64,000 bases of DNA from Hymenopellis radicata (lineage: Eukaryota; Basidiomycota; Agaricomycetes; Agaricales; Physalacriaceae). The stretch is from contig JADNRX010000196.1 in the NCBI GenBank assembly GCA_015501595.1, positions 40,189-104,188 on the forward strand. The letters run 5' to 3'. Positions 23,064 to 33,912 of the stretch are shown here, piece by piece (the first letter of the stretch is position 1; each line of letters opens with the position of its first letter). Under the pieces are notes generated by a model. The model was not told the origin of the DNA. It worked only from the letters and a program-made list of their open reading frames with translations, and searched no databases. The position numbers and the translations under genes were made by a program.

Positions 23064-25163
23064 ATGCCTTTTCCCATGATGAGCTGTCACATCCCTTACC
23101 TTTCGACAGGTATACTTGCTATCGTGAGTCACAATCTGCCATCTCCTGTTCACGTTTCCCTACCGTGTTGTATTCTAGGTGAATCATGTCTTCTTCAACA
23201 TTTATCCCCCAACTGGGATGCGCTTCGTCGTACCCCTACTCGCCTGGAACCGCTCCTCATAATCTCTTTCCACGGGCTGCAAGCATCGTTCGTCAATGTA
23301 GCTTTCATCTCCGCGACTTTTTGGTTGTCCCTTGCAGCCTCGATCTGCTTGTACAGATTATCGCCATTCCATCCTCTTCGCACATACCTGGGCCTGCGAT
23401 CAACAAGGTAACAAAGCTCTACGACACGTACGTCGTATTCTGCGGACACAGGCACGAGCACACTAGACGGCTTCACGAAAAGTACGGGTCCGTTGTTAGG
23501 ACAGGTCAGTTGTCCCCGTCTATGGCGTTCAATATATTCTTAGCATAGTCACACAGCTCCGAACGAAATCTCCATCATCGACGTCGCAGCAATCAAGCCC
23601 GTGCTAGGACAGCTCCCCAAGGGACCATGTGTGTTGTTTCATGACTTCTACTACGTACCACACTCAACTCGTCTCCAGTCTACACGATCCGGGCGCCCAA
23701 CAAATTCGGCAGTCTGCTCTTGCTTACGGGTGAGGCGCACACGGTACGGAGGAAGCGATGGGCTAGGGGACTGAACGGGCAGTCGCTCAAAGAGTATCAA
23801 GAGAGTCTTTTGAATCGGACGAAGCAGCTCACGGACCAGCTTGAAGCTAAGCACGGAGAAGCAGTGGATTTCGCCAGTTGGATGAACTTTGTTGCGTGAG
23901 TTATATTTAATTTTTTCTGACAACGTGCTGATTCCGAGCGGCTCCCACAGCATCGACTTGATGGGTGATTTTGCGTCAGTACATTCCATTTCGTTTGCGG
24001 TGATGATGCTGAACAAGGTCATGATGCTCGTAGATTCGGAGGCGGCATTGAGATGATGAAAGATCCCAATGCGCAGGATGATCCATTTTGGACTCTTTGC
24101 GAGCGCTATCATCGGTCGGGAATACTATTTAATGCTTAACACCCGTCTGACGATTCTGGTTGAACAGGTCGTTTACAACAATATGCCAGGTCCCGTGGGC
24201 ATACAATTTCTGTGCCAAGCTCTCCTTCTTGTCGAAGAATATGATAGGTATGGTCACATTCGGCGTCAAGACGGCGACAGAGCGTGTTGCGCGTGGTACC
24301 AAGTCGAAGGATCTATGGTATCATCTCGTACGTCTCGTCGTCCTTCATGCAGAGCGTAGGTCGTAACTTCGCTTTTATAGATGGACGAAGCCGGTATCGA
24401 GGAAATCAAACCTGATCACAAGGACGTCGTACGCGACGGTGTCCTCGCTATCCTTGCTGGAACCGATACATCCGCCGGAGTCATGTGCTCGCTCTTTTAC
24501 TGTCTTCTCTCCGACCCGCAGTGCTATAAACGCGCGCAGGAGGAAGTGGACAAGGTCGCGCTGCACGATACACAAGTTATCGGAACGACAGCACAAGCTG
24601 CATTTACATATGTTACAGCCTGCATGTTCGTGTTTCTCCCAACTTTATTCCGGCACGAAACTGACTCCTAGTTAGTAACGAAGCTCTGCGGATGTACCCT
24701 CCACTTCCGACGAATGGGCCACGGGAGGTGCCTGTGGGCAGCGGAGGCCATATGGTTGGAGATATGTGCGTCGTTCCTCTTCGTATACACTCTGCGCGAC
24801 CGACTGATCCGACATAGTATGGTACCTGAAGGAACCCAAGTCTACCTCCCTGTATACTCCCTCCACCGCAACCCGCAATACTTCTCCCACCCCGAGGTGT
24901 TCAAGCCGGAGCGATGGCTCGTTACCGAGCCAGGCGAAGTCATGAACCGCGATGCGTTCATCCCGTTTTCGTATGGATATGCCAACTGTGTGGGGAAGCA
25001 GCTGGCTATGCAGGAGATGCTGACGCTGACGGTGGCGCTGTTGCAGAAGTTTGATGTGAGGTTCGCGCCGGGGTTTGATTATAGGCAGTGGCCGAGTGGG
25101 CTTCGGGATTATTTTAATCTGCTGAGGCCGCGGATGGAGGTTGTGATGACGCCTCGCAGTTGA
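23064..25163 (+). CDS. Cytochrome P450 monooxygenase 2, two -1 frame breaks
   Basis: Exons after the N-terminus: up to 23504, then 23557-23628, 23679-23895, 23951-23974, 24034-24114, 24168-24327, 24381-24625, 24676-24765 and 24818-25163, at nearly the same intron positions as P450 1. It shows YRLSPFHPL before HIPGPAINKVTKLY, the I-helix AILAGTDTSAGVM, ExxR in NEALRMYPPLP, FKPERWL, and the haem loop FIPFSYGYANCVGKQLA with full Cys-x-Gly. The first coding exon is uncertain. Two -1 shifts are needed in the N-terminal part, at about 23240 and 23382 (CTTCGCACATACC). The catalytic part reads through cleanly. The paralogy to P450 1, 5 kb upstream, is obvious. Confidence 0.82.
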
Positions 25164-25775
25164 ATCGATGTGAGTGTCGACAAGTAGCATTTAGACAATA
25201 GGGATGTGGTTTATATTGAGAATTTAGCGGGAACGACGCTGCTCATGTTCGTGTTAACTTGTTCTTTCTGGTGACTAGATACTATGAAGAAAGTTTGTGG
25301 CGAACAACCTCTCTCTTCACCCGTGCTATGCAATCTCCTGTCATAAACTTAGCCTTCGACCAACACTATGCTGTGCGTAGTTCTCTATGTAGCTCATTCA
25401 TATTCAATGAATGCCTAGCCGTATACACTCATGCCTTTCCTTGACCATATTCTCGCTTTTGTGGAACGAAGACTAGTACGTCCAACAGAGACAGTACTTG
25501 TTTCATCCAGCAGCAGCGCGGACCGGTTTTTGCAATTCTTCAGGTGACCTTCAACTACAGTCTTTGATCTCGTAGTGAGGATAAAGATCTGATGGAGCGG
25601 GAAGCTGACCGAAGTGGCGACCCGCCCGACAGCGCCTTACCCGATTTGAGTCATCCCGATCATTGCGCTTAGGCGGTCCCGACTCTTTGTCCCATTTCGG
25701 TAAGCGTTCGAAGGGGCTAGGAGTCAGGGCGTCCCCATATAACGTGGGCGCTTCGATACCTGTCAACCAGCAAAC
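25164..25775. other. Intergenic, promoter of the complete ligase
   Basis: About 600 bp between P450 2 and the ligase start. This sequence is not repeated upstream of ligase copies B and C, so copy A alone retains the original 5' context. Confidence 0.55.
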
Positions 25776-27464
25776 ATGTCCTCCTCCTCCAACGATGAAC
25801 TGGCTGAGATTAACGGAATCAAGCCCAAAGTGACCCTTAAAGACGGCGAGGAGCGAGAGGTAAAGTCGCTTACGAGGTTCGTGACCGAATTAAGCAGGCG
25901 CCTAAAGTAATACCCTGATCCTTGACCAGCTCCTCCGTGTACAAGGTCAAGCGCACCTGGGATCATTATTATTGGTACGTCCCCCCCCTTTCTACCTATA
26001 TCTGAATGCTCATGCTCCTACGTAGTACTTGCCCTGTACGTGTATTCCCCCTCTTCCTCTCCGACTGGGACTGATTGCAATAGGCATGGAGAAACCAAGG
26101 CGGATTTCCGGTTAATGCGCGCACTTGCAAACACCTCAAGGAGCTCCTCGGCGATGCCTACGAGATCGCGCGTCTCAAGCTCAAGAACCCTGACGGACCC
26201 GCTCCCACCTCGTCCAAGGCCAAGTCGAAGCCGGCTAGCAAATCTAAGCCCGCTAGCAAGACTGCTAAGCCGGCGAGCAAAGCCAGCAAGCCAGCCAGCA
26301 AGGGCGCGAGGACGCCCAGCAAGAGAAAGCGCGGTCAGGACGATGACGACGAAGATGAGGACGAAGAGGACGAGGACGAGGACGAGGACGGACAACCGGC
26401 CAAAAAGACGCGTACACAGCCTGCGAGAAAGAAGAAGAGCGACGACGATGACGACTCGGGGCCCACAGCGTACAAGGCTGCACCTGAACTGCTCTTAGCC
26501 AACAAATGGGATATCGAGAAGGGTCCCGATCCAACAGGGTGGCTTATTTCCGAGAAGTTGGATGGCGTTCGGTATGCGGGCTCTTCATATCAAGTGTTTC
26601 TCCTAATTTGCGCTCAGGACCTATTACGACGGCAAGCAAATGTACAGTCGCCTCGGAAATCCCTTCACGCCACCCAAATGGTTCCTCGACAGTACGTATC
26701 CCACCGCCCATCTAAAACAATTTGTTGAACCCCCCACCTAGAACTGCCCAAGGACGTGACGCTCGATGGCGAGCTCTTTAGCGGACGAGGCAAATTCCAG
26801 GATACTATCTCCATCGTCAAGACCGTGAACTCGCCGCACTGGAGGGATATCACGTTCCAGGTATTCGACATTCCCTCCAAGGGCAACGAGCCGTTCGAGA
26901 AGCGGATTAAACACCTGGAGCGACTGTTTGGCGAGGAGGGCCCGTATGAATCTGATAAGGTCAAGGTGGTCGAGCACATCGCTGCCAAAAGCCGGGAGCA
27001 TGTTCTCGAGGAGCTCAAGAAGGTGGAGACTCTCGGTGGCGAGGGCTTGATGCTCCGCAAACCTGGCTCACGATACGAAGGACGTCGATCTGCCACTCTG
27101 CTCAAAGTCAAGGTTTGTGCTCGTCTATTACTGGGTTTATTTTTAATCCTCACGGTGGTGATAGACATTCTACGACGCCGAGGCCATCGTGACTGGACAT
27201 AACGAAGGCCACGGTCGCAACGTCGGCGTCTGTGGGGCGCTTCTATGCAAAATGGAGTCTGGAAAGGCGTTCAAGGTCGGCTCGGGGTTGAACGACAAGC
27301 AGCGCAAGAACCCGCCCAAGGTTGGGACCATCATCACGTATCGGTTCCAGGAGCTTACGCGCGACGGGGTGCCGCGGTTCCCCACGTTCGTCGGAGAAGC
27401 CGTGGACAAGGACGAGCCCAAGGACGCAGAGGTACCAGAGCATAGGAAGCCTGGGCAAGCCTGA
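25776..27464 (+). CDS. ATP-dependent DNA ligase with N-terminal SWIM zinc finger (copy A, complete)
   Basis: Exons 25776-25876, 25930-25974, 26026-26035 (10 nt), 26084-26571, 26618-26691, 26742-27112 and 27165-27464 give 462 aa. Residues of about 35-75 form a SWIM finger, CTCPAW then ARTCKHL (CxC...CxH). A basic linker with repeated KPASK units, an acidic Asp/Glu run and KKTR/RKKK nuclear-signal-like clusters follows. The adenylation domain has motif I SEKLDGVR (Lys nucleophile), motif III DGELFSGRGKF, IIIa FQVFDIP, IV EGLMLRKPGS and V TLLKVK. The OB domain includes GALLCKMESGKAFKVGSGL and RFPTFVG. This seals nicks using ATP; the small catalytic core resembles bacterial/viral-type ligases rather than Lig1. 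The C-terminus ends at HRKPGQA, 6 residues shorter than copy B because 2 nt are missing. Confidence 0.88.
26026..26035 (+). other. 10-nt microexon of the ligase gene
   Basis: TACTTGCCCT lies between TAG and GTACGT. Combined with the TG left by the previous exon it encodes Cys-Thr-Cys-Pro, the first metal-ligand pair of the SWIM finger. Phases on both sides work exactly. In copy C the donor is lost and in copy B only the last few bases remain. Confidence 0.7.
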
Positions 27465-27756
27465 CGCGGACGATGAATGAACGTCATTTTCTTTACTCAT
27501 ACTCGACTTTTGTATATACCACGGGACAGTACAGTACCTTTGCCTGGACATTCTCTTATACCGTATGATATCAATCAGATCCATTTCTCCTCTGTGTTGC
27601 GTGGGATTGTGCCGACGGGTTGATACAATTGGCCTAACGTTTGGTGAGAAGGTACAAGACGCAGTTTCATTTCACTTTAACAAATCCGTTGAGGAATTAC
27701 AGTTCAATCCACATCGCTTCACATATCTCTCTGTGGCTACTATCACTACTAGGGGT

Positions 27757-28130
27757 TTAAAAGACCGCAACGCTCTCCCAATTGAACCTGCGACCAACAA
27801 ACAAACATCATTAGTAGTTCCACTTCATCAAACAAAGTTCACTTACCCGACAGGCGCGTTTGAACATCCAGAGCCGCCACCAAGCACCGACTGCGCGCCA
27901 TTAGTGCACGAATCGTGCTGCCCGCCAGATTCGAAGAACTGGATTTGACTGGGGACACCAGAATAGCCGATGGACTTGACCGACGCGCCGCCGAGAGTGA
28001 GACATTCGTTGGACGATGCGCCGCTGCTGAAGACGAGAGAGCCAGTGCAGTCGGCCCCGGCGAAGCCGTTGATTTGGGCCGACATCGCCAGAGAGGCGGA
28101 AGCAAGGAGAACGAAGACGTTGAATTGCAT
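27757..28130 (-). CDS. Small secreted cysteine-containing protein, copy A
   Basis: Exon 1 28130-27847, an intron with perfect GTAAGT donor and GCAG acceptor, and exon 2 27787-27757, giving 104 residues. A signal peptide, MQFNVFVLLASASLAMSAQ, precedes a mature region of about 85 residues with four cysteines in the contexts GADCTG, SNECL, HDSCTN and SGCSN, and the C-terminal tail FNWESVAVF supplied by exon 2. This is the profile of fungal small secreted proteins. The function is unknown; it could be effector-like or a surface protein. Relative to copy B, exon 1 differs at ten bases: eight silent, and two in one Ser/Ala codon. Confidence 0.85.
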
Positions 28131-28299
28131 GATGATGAGATCGCGTAGCTTCTAAATGTCCGAAAAAAGTGGGGTGAGTTGGTGGGTGCAGGGGAGGATT
28201 GGAGAGGAGAGCTGACCTGGTTCAAGGTGGAAGAGGAGCTGAGTGAAAACCGGACGGGTATTTGTATGTTTCCTATCCCAAATTGTCGTAACGAATACA

Positions 28300-28422
28300 T
28301 TGTCATCGCAGGAATATTGGAATAGGAGGATTATCAGCTCGGTGGGGAGGGGGTTCGTGGGTACAGACGCGTATACGCTTGAAGGTGTCCGGATACGGTG
28401 TTCAAGGCCGCATGAGGATGTC
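28300..28422 (-). pseudogene. F-box gene scrap upstream of secreted protein, copy A
   Basis: On the minus strand the sequence runs parallel to 11580-11710 of the F-box gene: a CATGCGGCCTTGAACACCGT-like stretch (against CATGCGACCTTAAACATCGT), CCTTCAAGCG, CTGTACCCACGA and GAGCTGATAATCCTC, then an ATATTCCTGCGATGAC-like end. It stops within the F-box helix and about 170 nt upstream of the secreted-protein start, in the same direction. Only the region around the F-box start is present. Confidence 0.72.
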
Positions 28423-28879
28423 GTCGCTGGGTATCATTAGTGCATCCTCAATGTCAACAAGCATTGCGGAAGACTTACCGAGCAACGCCGTCGTTGTTCG
28501 AACCGAGGAGAAGTCTAGTCTGACGGCGACACTCGCCAAAATACAAGTCCTAAGAACAAAAGGTCAACTGGGTAAGAATAGACTTAAATTTGAAAAGCCC
28601 ACCATGGCGTGACGAGAGCGCGCTGGTCCTCCACGTCGTACGAGACGGTTCACAACAATAAATACCCGCCATCCATATGCTCCACCCGCTGCCTTGAAGT
28701 TGATGATCATCCCGACCTCCCGCCCCACACTCGCGCCACGTCTTGCGGGTTCGGCGAATGTCGTAGGACCACGACGATGGCGTATCCTCCATGGTACGGT
28801 CAGATTCCTCCGACTCCAGTCGTCATACACCCTCCCACTCTCACCTAACGGATAAGATCAGCTTATGAAGGAATTGGGC

Positions 28880-30252
28880 AAATTTAACAGTCACACCTTG
28901 CAGTCAACGATGTCCCCGCTGGGTAAAGATGGTCCTTGAGTCGTCAGCCCTCGACGCGTCCTCTGCGTCGGGGTTCACAATCCGGACGTCGCGCGCAGTC
29001 ATACGCAGCAAGTCCAGTAGCAGATAGAAACGATGTAGCTGGCCCATCATGAGAAGTACCGTTGTCGTTGATTCCTGAAGGGATTCAAAGACTGAAGAAT
29101 GTCATTAGTACAAGGGAGTTCACGTCAACTTTGACCAAAGACCAACCATAAAAGAGACGCCGTCCATACTCCGTACAAGGCGTCGATGGGATCAAGGCCA
29201 TGCAATCGTGAAGCGGCTATAGCGCTCGCAGGTTGTCCTTGAAACGCGGTCCCAAGACGTATCCTTCGGGATATGGCGGCGGTCTTGGTCAAGACGCCCG
29301 TTCGGGTTAAGCGTGGTGTCGAAGGACGGGGTAGTAATCTATTGTCCTCCAGTATCGGGAGCAGCCTTGTCATCGGACGCTTCCCACCGGCGCGAAGCCA
29401 AATGGGACAAGGACGCGTCGCGAAGACAACGTCCCAAACGTCGGCCAGCGACAAACAAGGCATCCCGCAGTCCGAAGGTCTGTCATAAACATCAGCAAAG
29501 CCTGAGCAAAGAATCAAGGTGGTATACTTACAATGTAAGACCGAATATCCACGTTCGTCGGCGCTGGTTCAGACGAGCGCGCCAGAATAAGTCGTCGTCG
29601 GGGGGTTCGTGTCCATGGCGATAATGGTGTGAATCTAGAACGACGTTAGAAATGGGGTAGTAGAAAGAGCACAAGAGAACGAACCTTCCTAGCTCAAAAC
29701 AAGTTCCCGACAGCCTGCTCAACATCTGGTAAAAGGATGTGGGGTGAGTAGGGGTTTTAACGGTCCAAAAGGCGACGAACCAAGGAGGAAATAGGAGGCG
29801 GAAAGAATCAATGAAGCTAGGCGCGACAATGTCGCCCACATCGCGCTGGACAGTGTACACAAAAAATCTGAAAAATGTTGTCAGCGGGCTAATTGACGAC
29901 GACAACAAACAAACAGACATACCAGAGCGTGATAGGGCGACAGAAAAGGCGCTGAGGGAGGGCAGCAGTGAGCGAGGGAATCAACGATGATGGTGGGAAG
30001 AGGAAACGGACCTGTCACGATCACGATGTCGGTCACGTTATAAATGCGTCGGGAACGCGCTGGCAAGAGCAGCGGCGACGACACAGAGGGACATAATAGT
30101 AGAAGGAAAGTAGGAGATGATGAGGCAGAGTATGGCCATGTAGACCCAAGTAAGACTAGTGGGGGAGGAGGGAAGAATGGGAGAGAGGGAATGATGGGCT
30201 CTAACCAAATCCCATCGCCTTTTATCCAGGTTTCCAGCCCCCAAGGGCCCAT
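28880..30252 (-). other. Conserved minus-strand region with hydrophobic segments, copy A
   Basis: Present in all three units (also 51370-52750 and 61850-63242). The minus strand shows hydrophobic stretches such as WVYMAILCLIISYFPSTIM and FFVYTVQRDVGDIVAP, good splice sites (GTAAGTATACC donor at about 29520, TTCAG acceptor at about 29866) and long frames such as MPCLSLADV. Frames do not join into one protein and homopolymer lengths differ between copies. It may be a multi-exon membrane-protein gene or its remnant. I cannot name it. Confidence 0.35.
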
Positions 30253-30588
30253 CAGAGACGAAAATACATCCGGGTAGTCAACCGCAGCCGTGCGCGACCG
30301 TCGGACAACACGAAATCATTCCAATATTCGGGCGCATTCTGCCCCGCCACACAATCTCGCTTGTTGTCGATTCGCCGCCCTGTACAAAAGACAGCGAAGC
30401 GGATATGAACACAGTAAATGTAATAACTAAACTTTGAGATAGTTAGACCTCAAGACACGTAGTAAACCCACAGCAAATGAAACTTACCTCCTCCTCCAGA
30501 ATGCACTATTGCGACTTTCCCGTCCTCGAGTCAAGCTTCCAGGAGCCAAACTACCGGAATTAGTAAAGGGTCTACCCCTGAGAATCTG

Positions 30589-30795
30589 ATGGGAGTCATA
30601 CTGGAGCGCCTGGGCACGGAGCTAATGAAAACTTACAGATTGGACTTTTCACCCGGATGGGCGCAACGCTTCGCGTTGCCAATTAAACCCTTTCGAGAAC
30701 GGAGCAAGACATCCGGTGACGTTCTGATATCATGTCATATCAGTCAGCACAAAATCAAGCCCGTTGAATCACGGAAAAGGTACGAACTCGTTTAG
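30589..30795 (+). other. Conserved short frame, copy A (shortened)
   Basis: A 68-codon frame, MGVILERLGTELMKTYRLDF, matching the longer frames at 53015-53326 and 63507-63827. In A an upstream base difference breaks the N-terminal part (RLSRPRVKLPAAKPPELGEG in B and C). It contains the hairpin GCAACGCTTCGCGTTGC, read as QRFALP. No domain. It could be real or a by-product of the repeat. Confidence 0.25.
30663..30679. repeat. Perfect GC hairpin, copy A
   Basis: GCAACGC-TTC-GCGTTGC: a 7-bp stem with a 3-nt loop. Repeated at 53170-53186 and 63662-63678. Same loop type (GAA/TTC) as the hairpins at 33.0-33.9 kb. Confidence 0.8.
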
Positions 30796-31139
30796 CTTAT
30801 CCGTGTCAACGCGCAAATCGTGCGTTAACGTTGGATTCATTTCGTGCGGAGGCGATTACAGAGTCGTAGATGGTCTATACAGGATACATACACCCTATCC
30901 AGTTGTCAGACTTGAGTAAAAACACCAGGAAACGAGTGTTACCCAAAAGTCTCAGAGGGACGGAGGAAGAAGACGACCACTGGCGTCATTTCCCCGCATC
31001 CGAGGTTGACTAGATAAGATTGTTGATGCCCCAGAGACGTCATAGGGTTCCGGAAATCCTCGTGCTATCGATGTGCAGGGTCCTAGACGCCTCCCAGAGC
31101 GTTTGACGCGAAAAGTCGGCTTCAGGACGTGTTATCAGG

Positions 31140-31680
31140 CTCAGCGACCATCGGAATGTGCCTTACATAAGTCAAACAGCAATCTCCAGGTAAAATCAAG
31201 GTCGCCAGATGCCAGAGAGAGTGAGAGGACACGACGGCGCGTTGGTGTAAGCGCCTTGGACTCGGACATGTGGTGGTTCGAGTTCAAGGGATCTCGATCA
31301 CTTGGGGATACCAGCTCCGTTTAGCCACATTCAATCACGATGTTTTTCCGCTTACTCCGAGCAGATTGGACGCCTGGAACGTTTGTAGGACTTGTGTTAC
31401 CCGCTCACAAAGCGGAGCGAACCCCCATTGGAGAATGCTTGAAATCAACTTGGCGAGCCGACGGACATCAGCTCCAGGGTGTATTCTATGACTCACGAAA
31501 GTTTTTACGGCCGTCTGATGGCGTCGTCTAAAGAAGTTTTCATGGGACGTTTCGGGATACTTACTTCTCCGTAAGTGTCAGGAGGTCGAGTATCTTCATG
31601 TGTGTCTTTTGCCCGACTTTGCGTGATTCTCATGTTATAGTAGTATCTTGTACTACACTCTGGGGAGTATTTTGACACAT
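31140..31680 (-). other. Homologue of the copy-B hypothetical gene, frame-broken (copy A)
   Basis: Corresponds to 53639-54177 in copy B. In A a single-base difference near 31550 (GTTTCGGGATAC against ATTTCAGGGATAC in B) disrupts the long minus-strand frame, but the GTAAGT donor sequence is kept. See the copy-B entry. Confidence 0.3.
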
Positions 31681-32215
31681 GTATAGACCTTTAATGAAGT
31701 TGAATTCTCGATATACGCATTTGCAGGTTATGCTCAATACCACGTCTAAAGCTACGGCAAGTAATTACGGTATATACAATCCATTTTCACACAATAAGAT
31801 TGTTAAACGATTCATATTTCATTAGAACGTAGGTAGGACAGGCGATCTAGAAGACTACGCGCTCTAAATGGAAAGTCTACGGTCCTACCTGGTTCCAAGT
31901 CTCCCTCGTCGCATTCATCATTCCTGCCGGCTCATTAACAGAGCGAAACGCTACAGGCGGCCATGAAGCGCCCTGGAGACAACCTAGTACAAATGAATTG
32001 GCTCCGGGAATGATCACAACAATGTTGGATGTACGTACCTCATTACATCCGAAATGGACGATGGACGGTCCTGAGATTCTCCTGGTTCGCTGACGGCGGG
32101 AGGAACGAGTAGTGCCTTCGTTGTATATCGCCTGGTTGATATGGCCACGTCGTCGAGTGTACACAAGACTGCGCTTGAGGTGTGGCGTTGATTATTCGAA
32201 AGGCATCGTTGTCAC

Positions 32216-32271
32216 CGCAGTGAGAAGCTCGCAGCGCGAGCGCAGCGGCGGAAGCGCCGCTGCTCACTGCG
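32216..32271. repeat. T-shaped double hairpin in a closing stem, copy A no. 1
   Basis: Closing stem CGCAGTGAG / CTCACTGCG (9 bp) encloses two perfect hairpins, GCTCGC-AGC-GCGAGC (32227-32241) and GCGGCG-GAAG-CGCCGC (32245-32260), with 2-3 unpaired bases between. This can fold as a three-way junction. The equivalent in copy B is 54719-54772 with one stem mismatch. Confidence 0.85.
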
Positions 32272-32653
32272 ATGAAATCGATATTGAAGTAGGTCCTGGC
32301 CGAATGATTTAGCGACATGATCAAAAAGAGGAAGGTCACCCACAAATGTTCCGTCAGCAGCTCGTCCTAATGTGGGCACAAAGCCGAGCTCCGCCAGATC
32401 CAAATCGGTATCAGCGCGTATAGTTACCCGAAGGCTGTCCAAGTGAGGGACTGGTCCGTCCGTGTTCGGCTTGGAAAGGCGGCTCGAGCAGGTCGAAGGG
32501 AATGCAGGCTTCACTTCAGAATGAATGAGGGAGATCTCAAAAGGTGAGGGAAAATGAGACGGTACGGCGGCGACGAAGGGTTCGCGTATAAGGCGGGCAA
32601 CATTGAGGTTGTCGAACTGTGGCGTTGATCTTCAGAACGAGATCATTATCCTA

Positions 32654-32707
32654 GCAGCGAGTAGCTCGCAGCGCGAGCGCAGCGGTGGGAGCGCCGCTGC
32701 TCACTGC
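32654..32707. repeat. T-shaped double hairpin, copy A no. 2
   Basis: The same architecture 438 bp further on: closing stem GCAGCGAG / CTCACTGC (one mismatch), inner hairpins GCTCGC-AGC-GCGAGC and GCGGTG-GGAG-CGCCGC (one G-T wobble). In copy B (55154-55207) the closing stem and second hairpin are perfect but the first is damaged. Confidence 0.82.
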
Positions 32708-33060
32708 TGAAAGCATAATATTTAAGCAGGAATTAGGGCGAGAATACAGGAAGACCAATATAGCGTACCTCCACAAGTTCACGGCTGAAACGTCCCAATC
32801 CGTGCATAAACCCGAGTTCCTCAAGATCCAGATCGCCATTGACGGCGGTAATTATCCGTGGGTCGGGTCAAAGTCATAGTGTGACTATGAGTCTGATGGC
32901 GAGGAGTCGGAATTCAACGAGAAAGTCGTACCAAATCCGCGCACCTTTTCTGCAGAAAAAAGCCCGGCCGGCGAGGCCAGTAGACGCTGTAGTAGTGTCG
33001 ATTCCGTTCAGTCATGAGCCGTGGTATTCGCTCTTCGCGTCGTGACGTTCAAGTTTGCGT

Positions 33061-33912
33061 GGCGGCGAAGCCGCCTCGCGCTACCTAAAGGAAAGTCGTC
33101 ATGCCAAAGTCACAAAATTACAGGGCGAAACGTACCGCGGTCGATCCCAGATCTGGCGGAATCCTGATCAAGACGGGTCAGTCATTGCAGATCAAAACGA
33201 ACCAAAACACGTACCATTACCCAGACCCAAAAGCCGGTCCGGCGAGGACATCCTCAGCCTCAGTTTCAACACTCCGTTTCCATGGCAACGGTGTCGTCTT
33301 CCTTGGTTCAAAATGCCCGTAGAGTCGGTGGCGAAGCCACCGCGCATGGCGCATTCCCACTCTGTTCTCCAATCAGCACAGAGACCAAGGTCGTCGGGAA
33401 AGCAGAACGCGCGCTATTCTGAGCAGATGAACGATAATCTATAGCAGCGAATAAGCGTCAAAATGCTGCAAAGAGAGGAAGAAAAACGCACTTTCCCCCC
33501 GGAATCCAAGCCTGGCCGGCGAGGCCGTCCATGCTGTTCTCATCTCCACCGCTTCGTTCTTCGCATTCAGCCCTCCAGATGTAGTTAATTCGTTTATACC
33601 AGAGGCGCCGCAGGCGCCGACGAGTCGAGTCTGAATAGAAATAGACTTGTGATAGAACTGCGCTGCATTCACAATCAGCTCAGATATTCATGTCGCGGGG
33701 AAATCAACACTCACAAGCTTCAGGCACGTTCGAGACCGTTATCTAACATTAAATGAAATCCGCGAAAAAAAACACGTTGAAAGACGTACTTTTTCCAAAA
33801 ATCCAAGCCTGGCCAGTGAGGCGAGGCCGTCCACGGTGCCTTTGGTTCCGTTCTTCGCGTTTTGAACTTCAAAATGAGCCGAATTCTCCATTCTGGGGGC
33901 GCCGAAGGTGCC
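33061..33912. repeat. Four degenerate tandem units with GC hairpins, copy A
   Basis: Perfect or near-perfect hairpins at 33061-33075 (GGCGGC-GAA-GCCGCC), 33326-33342 (CGGTGGC-GAA-GCCACCG), 33604-33618 (GGCGCC-GCA-GGCGCC) and 33898-33912 (GGCGCC-GAA-GGTGCC), spaced 265-294 bp. Units share flanking words: a GGCCGGCGAGGCC-like palindrome about 90-100 bp upstream and TTCGTTCTTCGC / TTCAAAATG just before the hairpin. Copy B has the same set at 55562, 55831, 56111 and 56412. Confidence 0.8.

Noticed and set aside
28550..28830. Conserved frames on both strands around 28.6 kb and copies at 51.0 and 61.5 kb
   Set aside because: Frames on opposite strands are equally conserved because the DNA is duplicated. 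Composition and lack of motifs do not single out a coding one.
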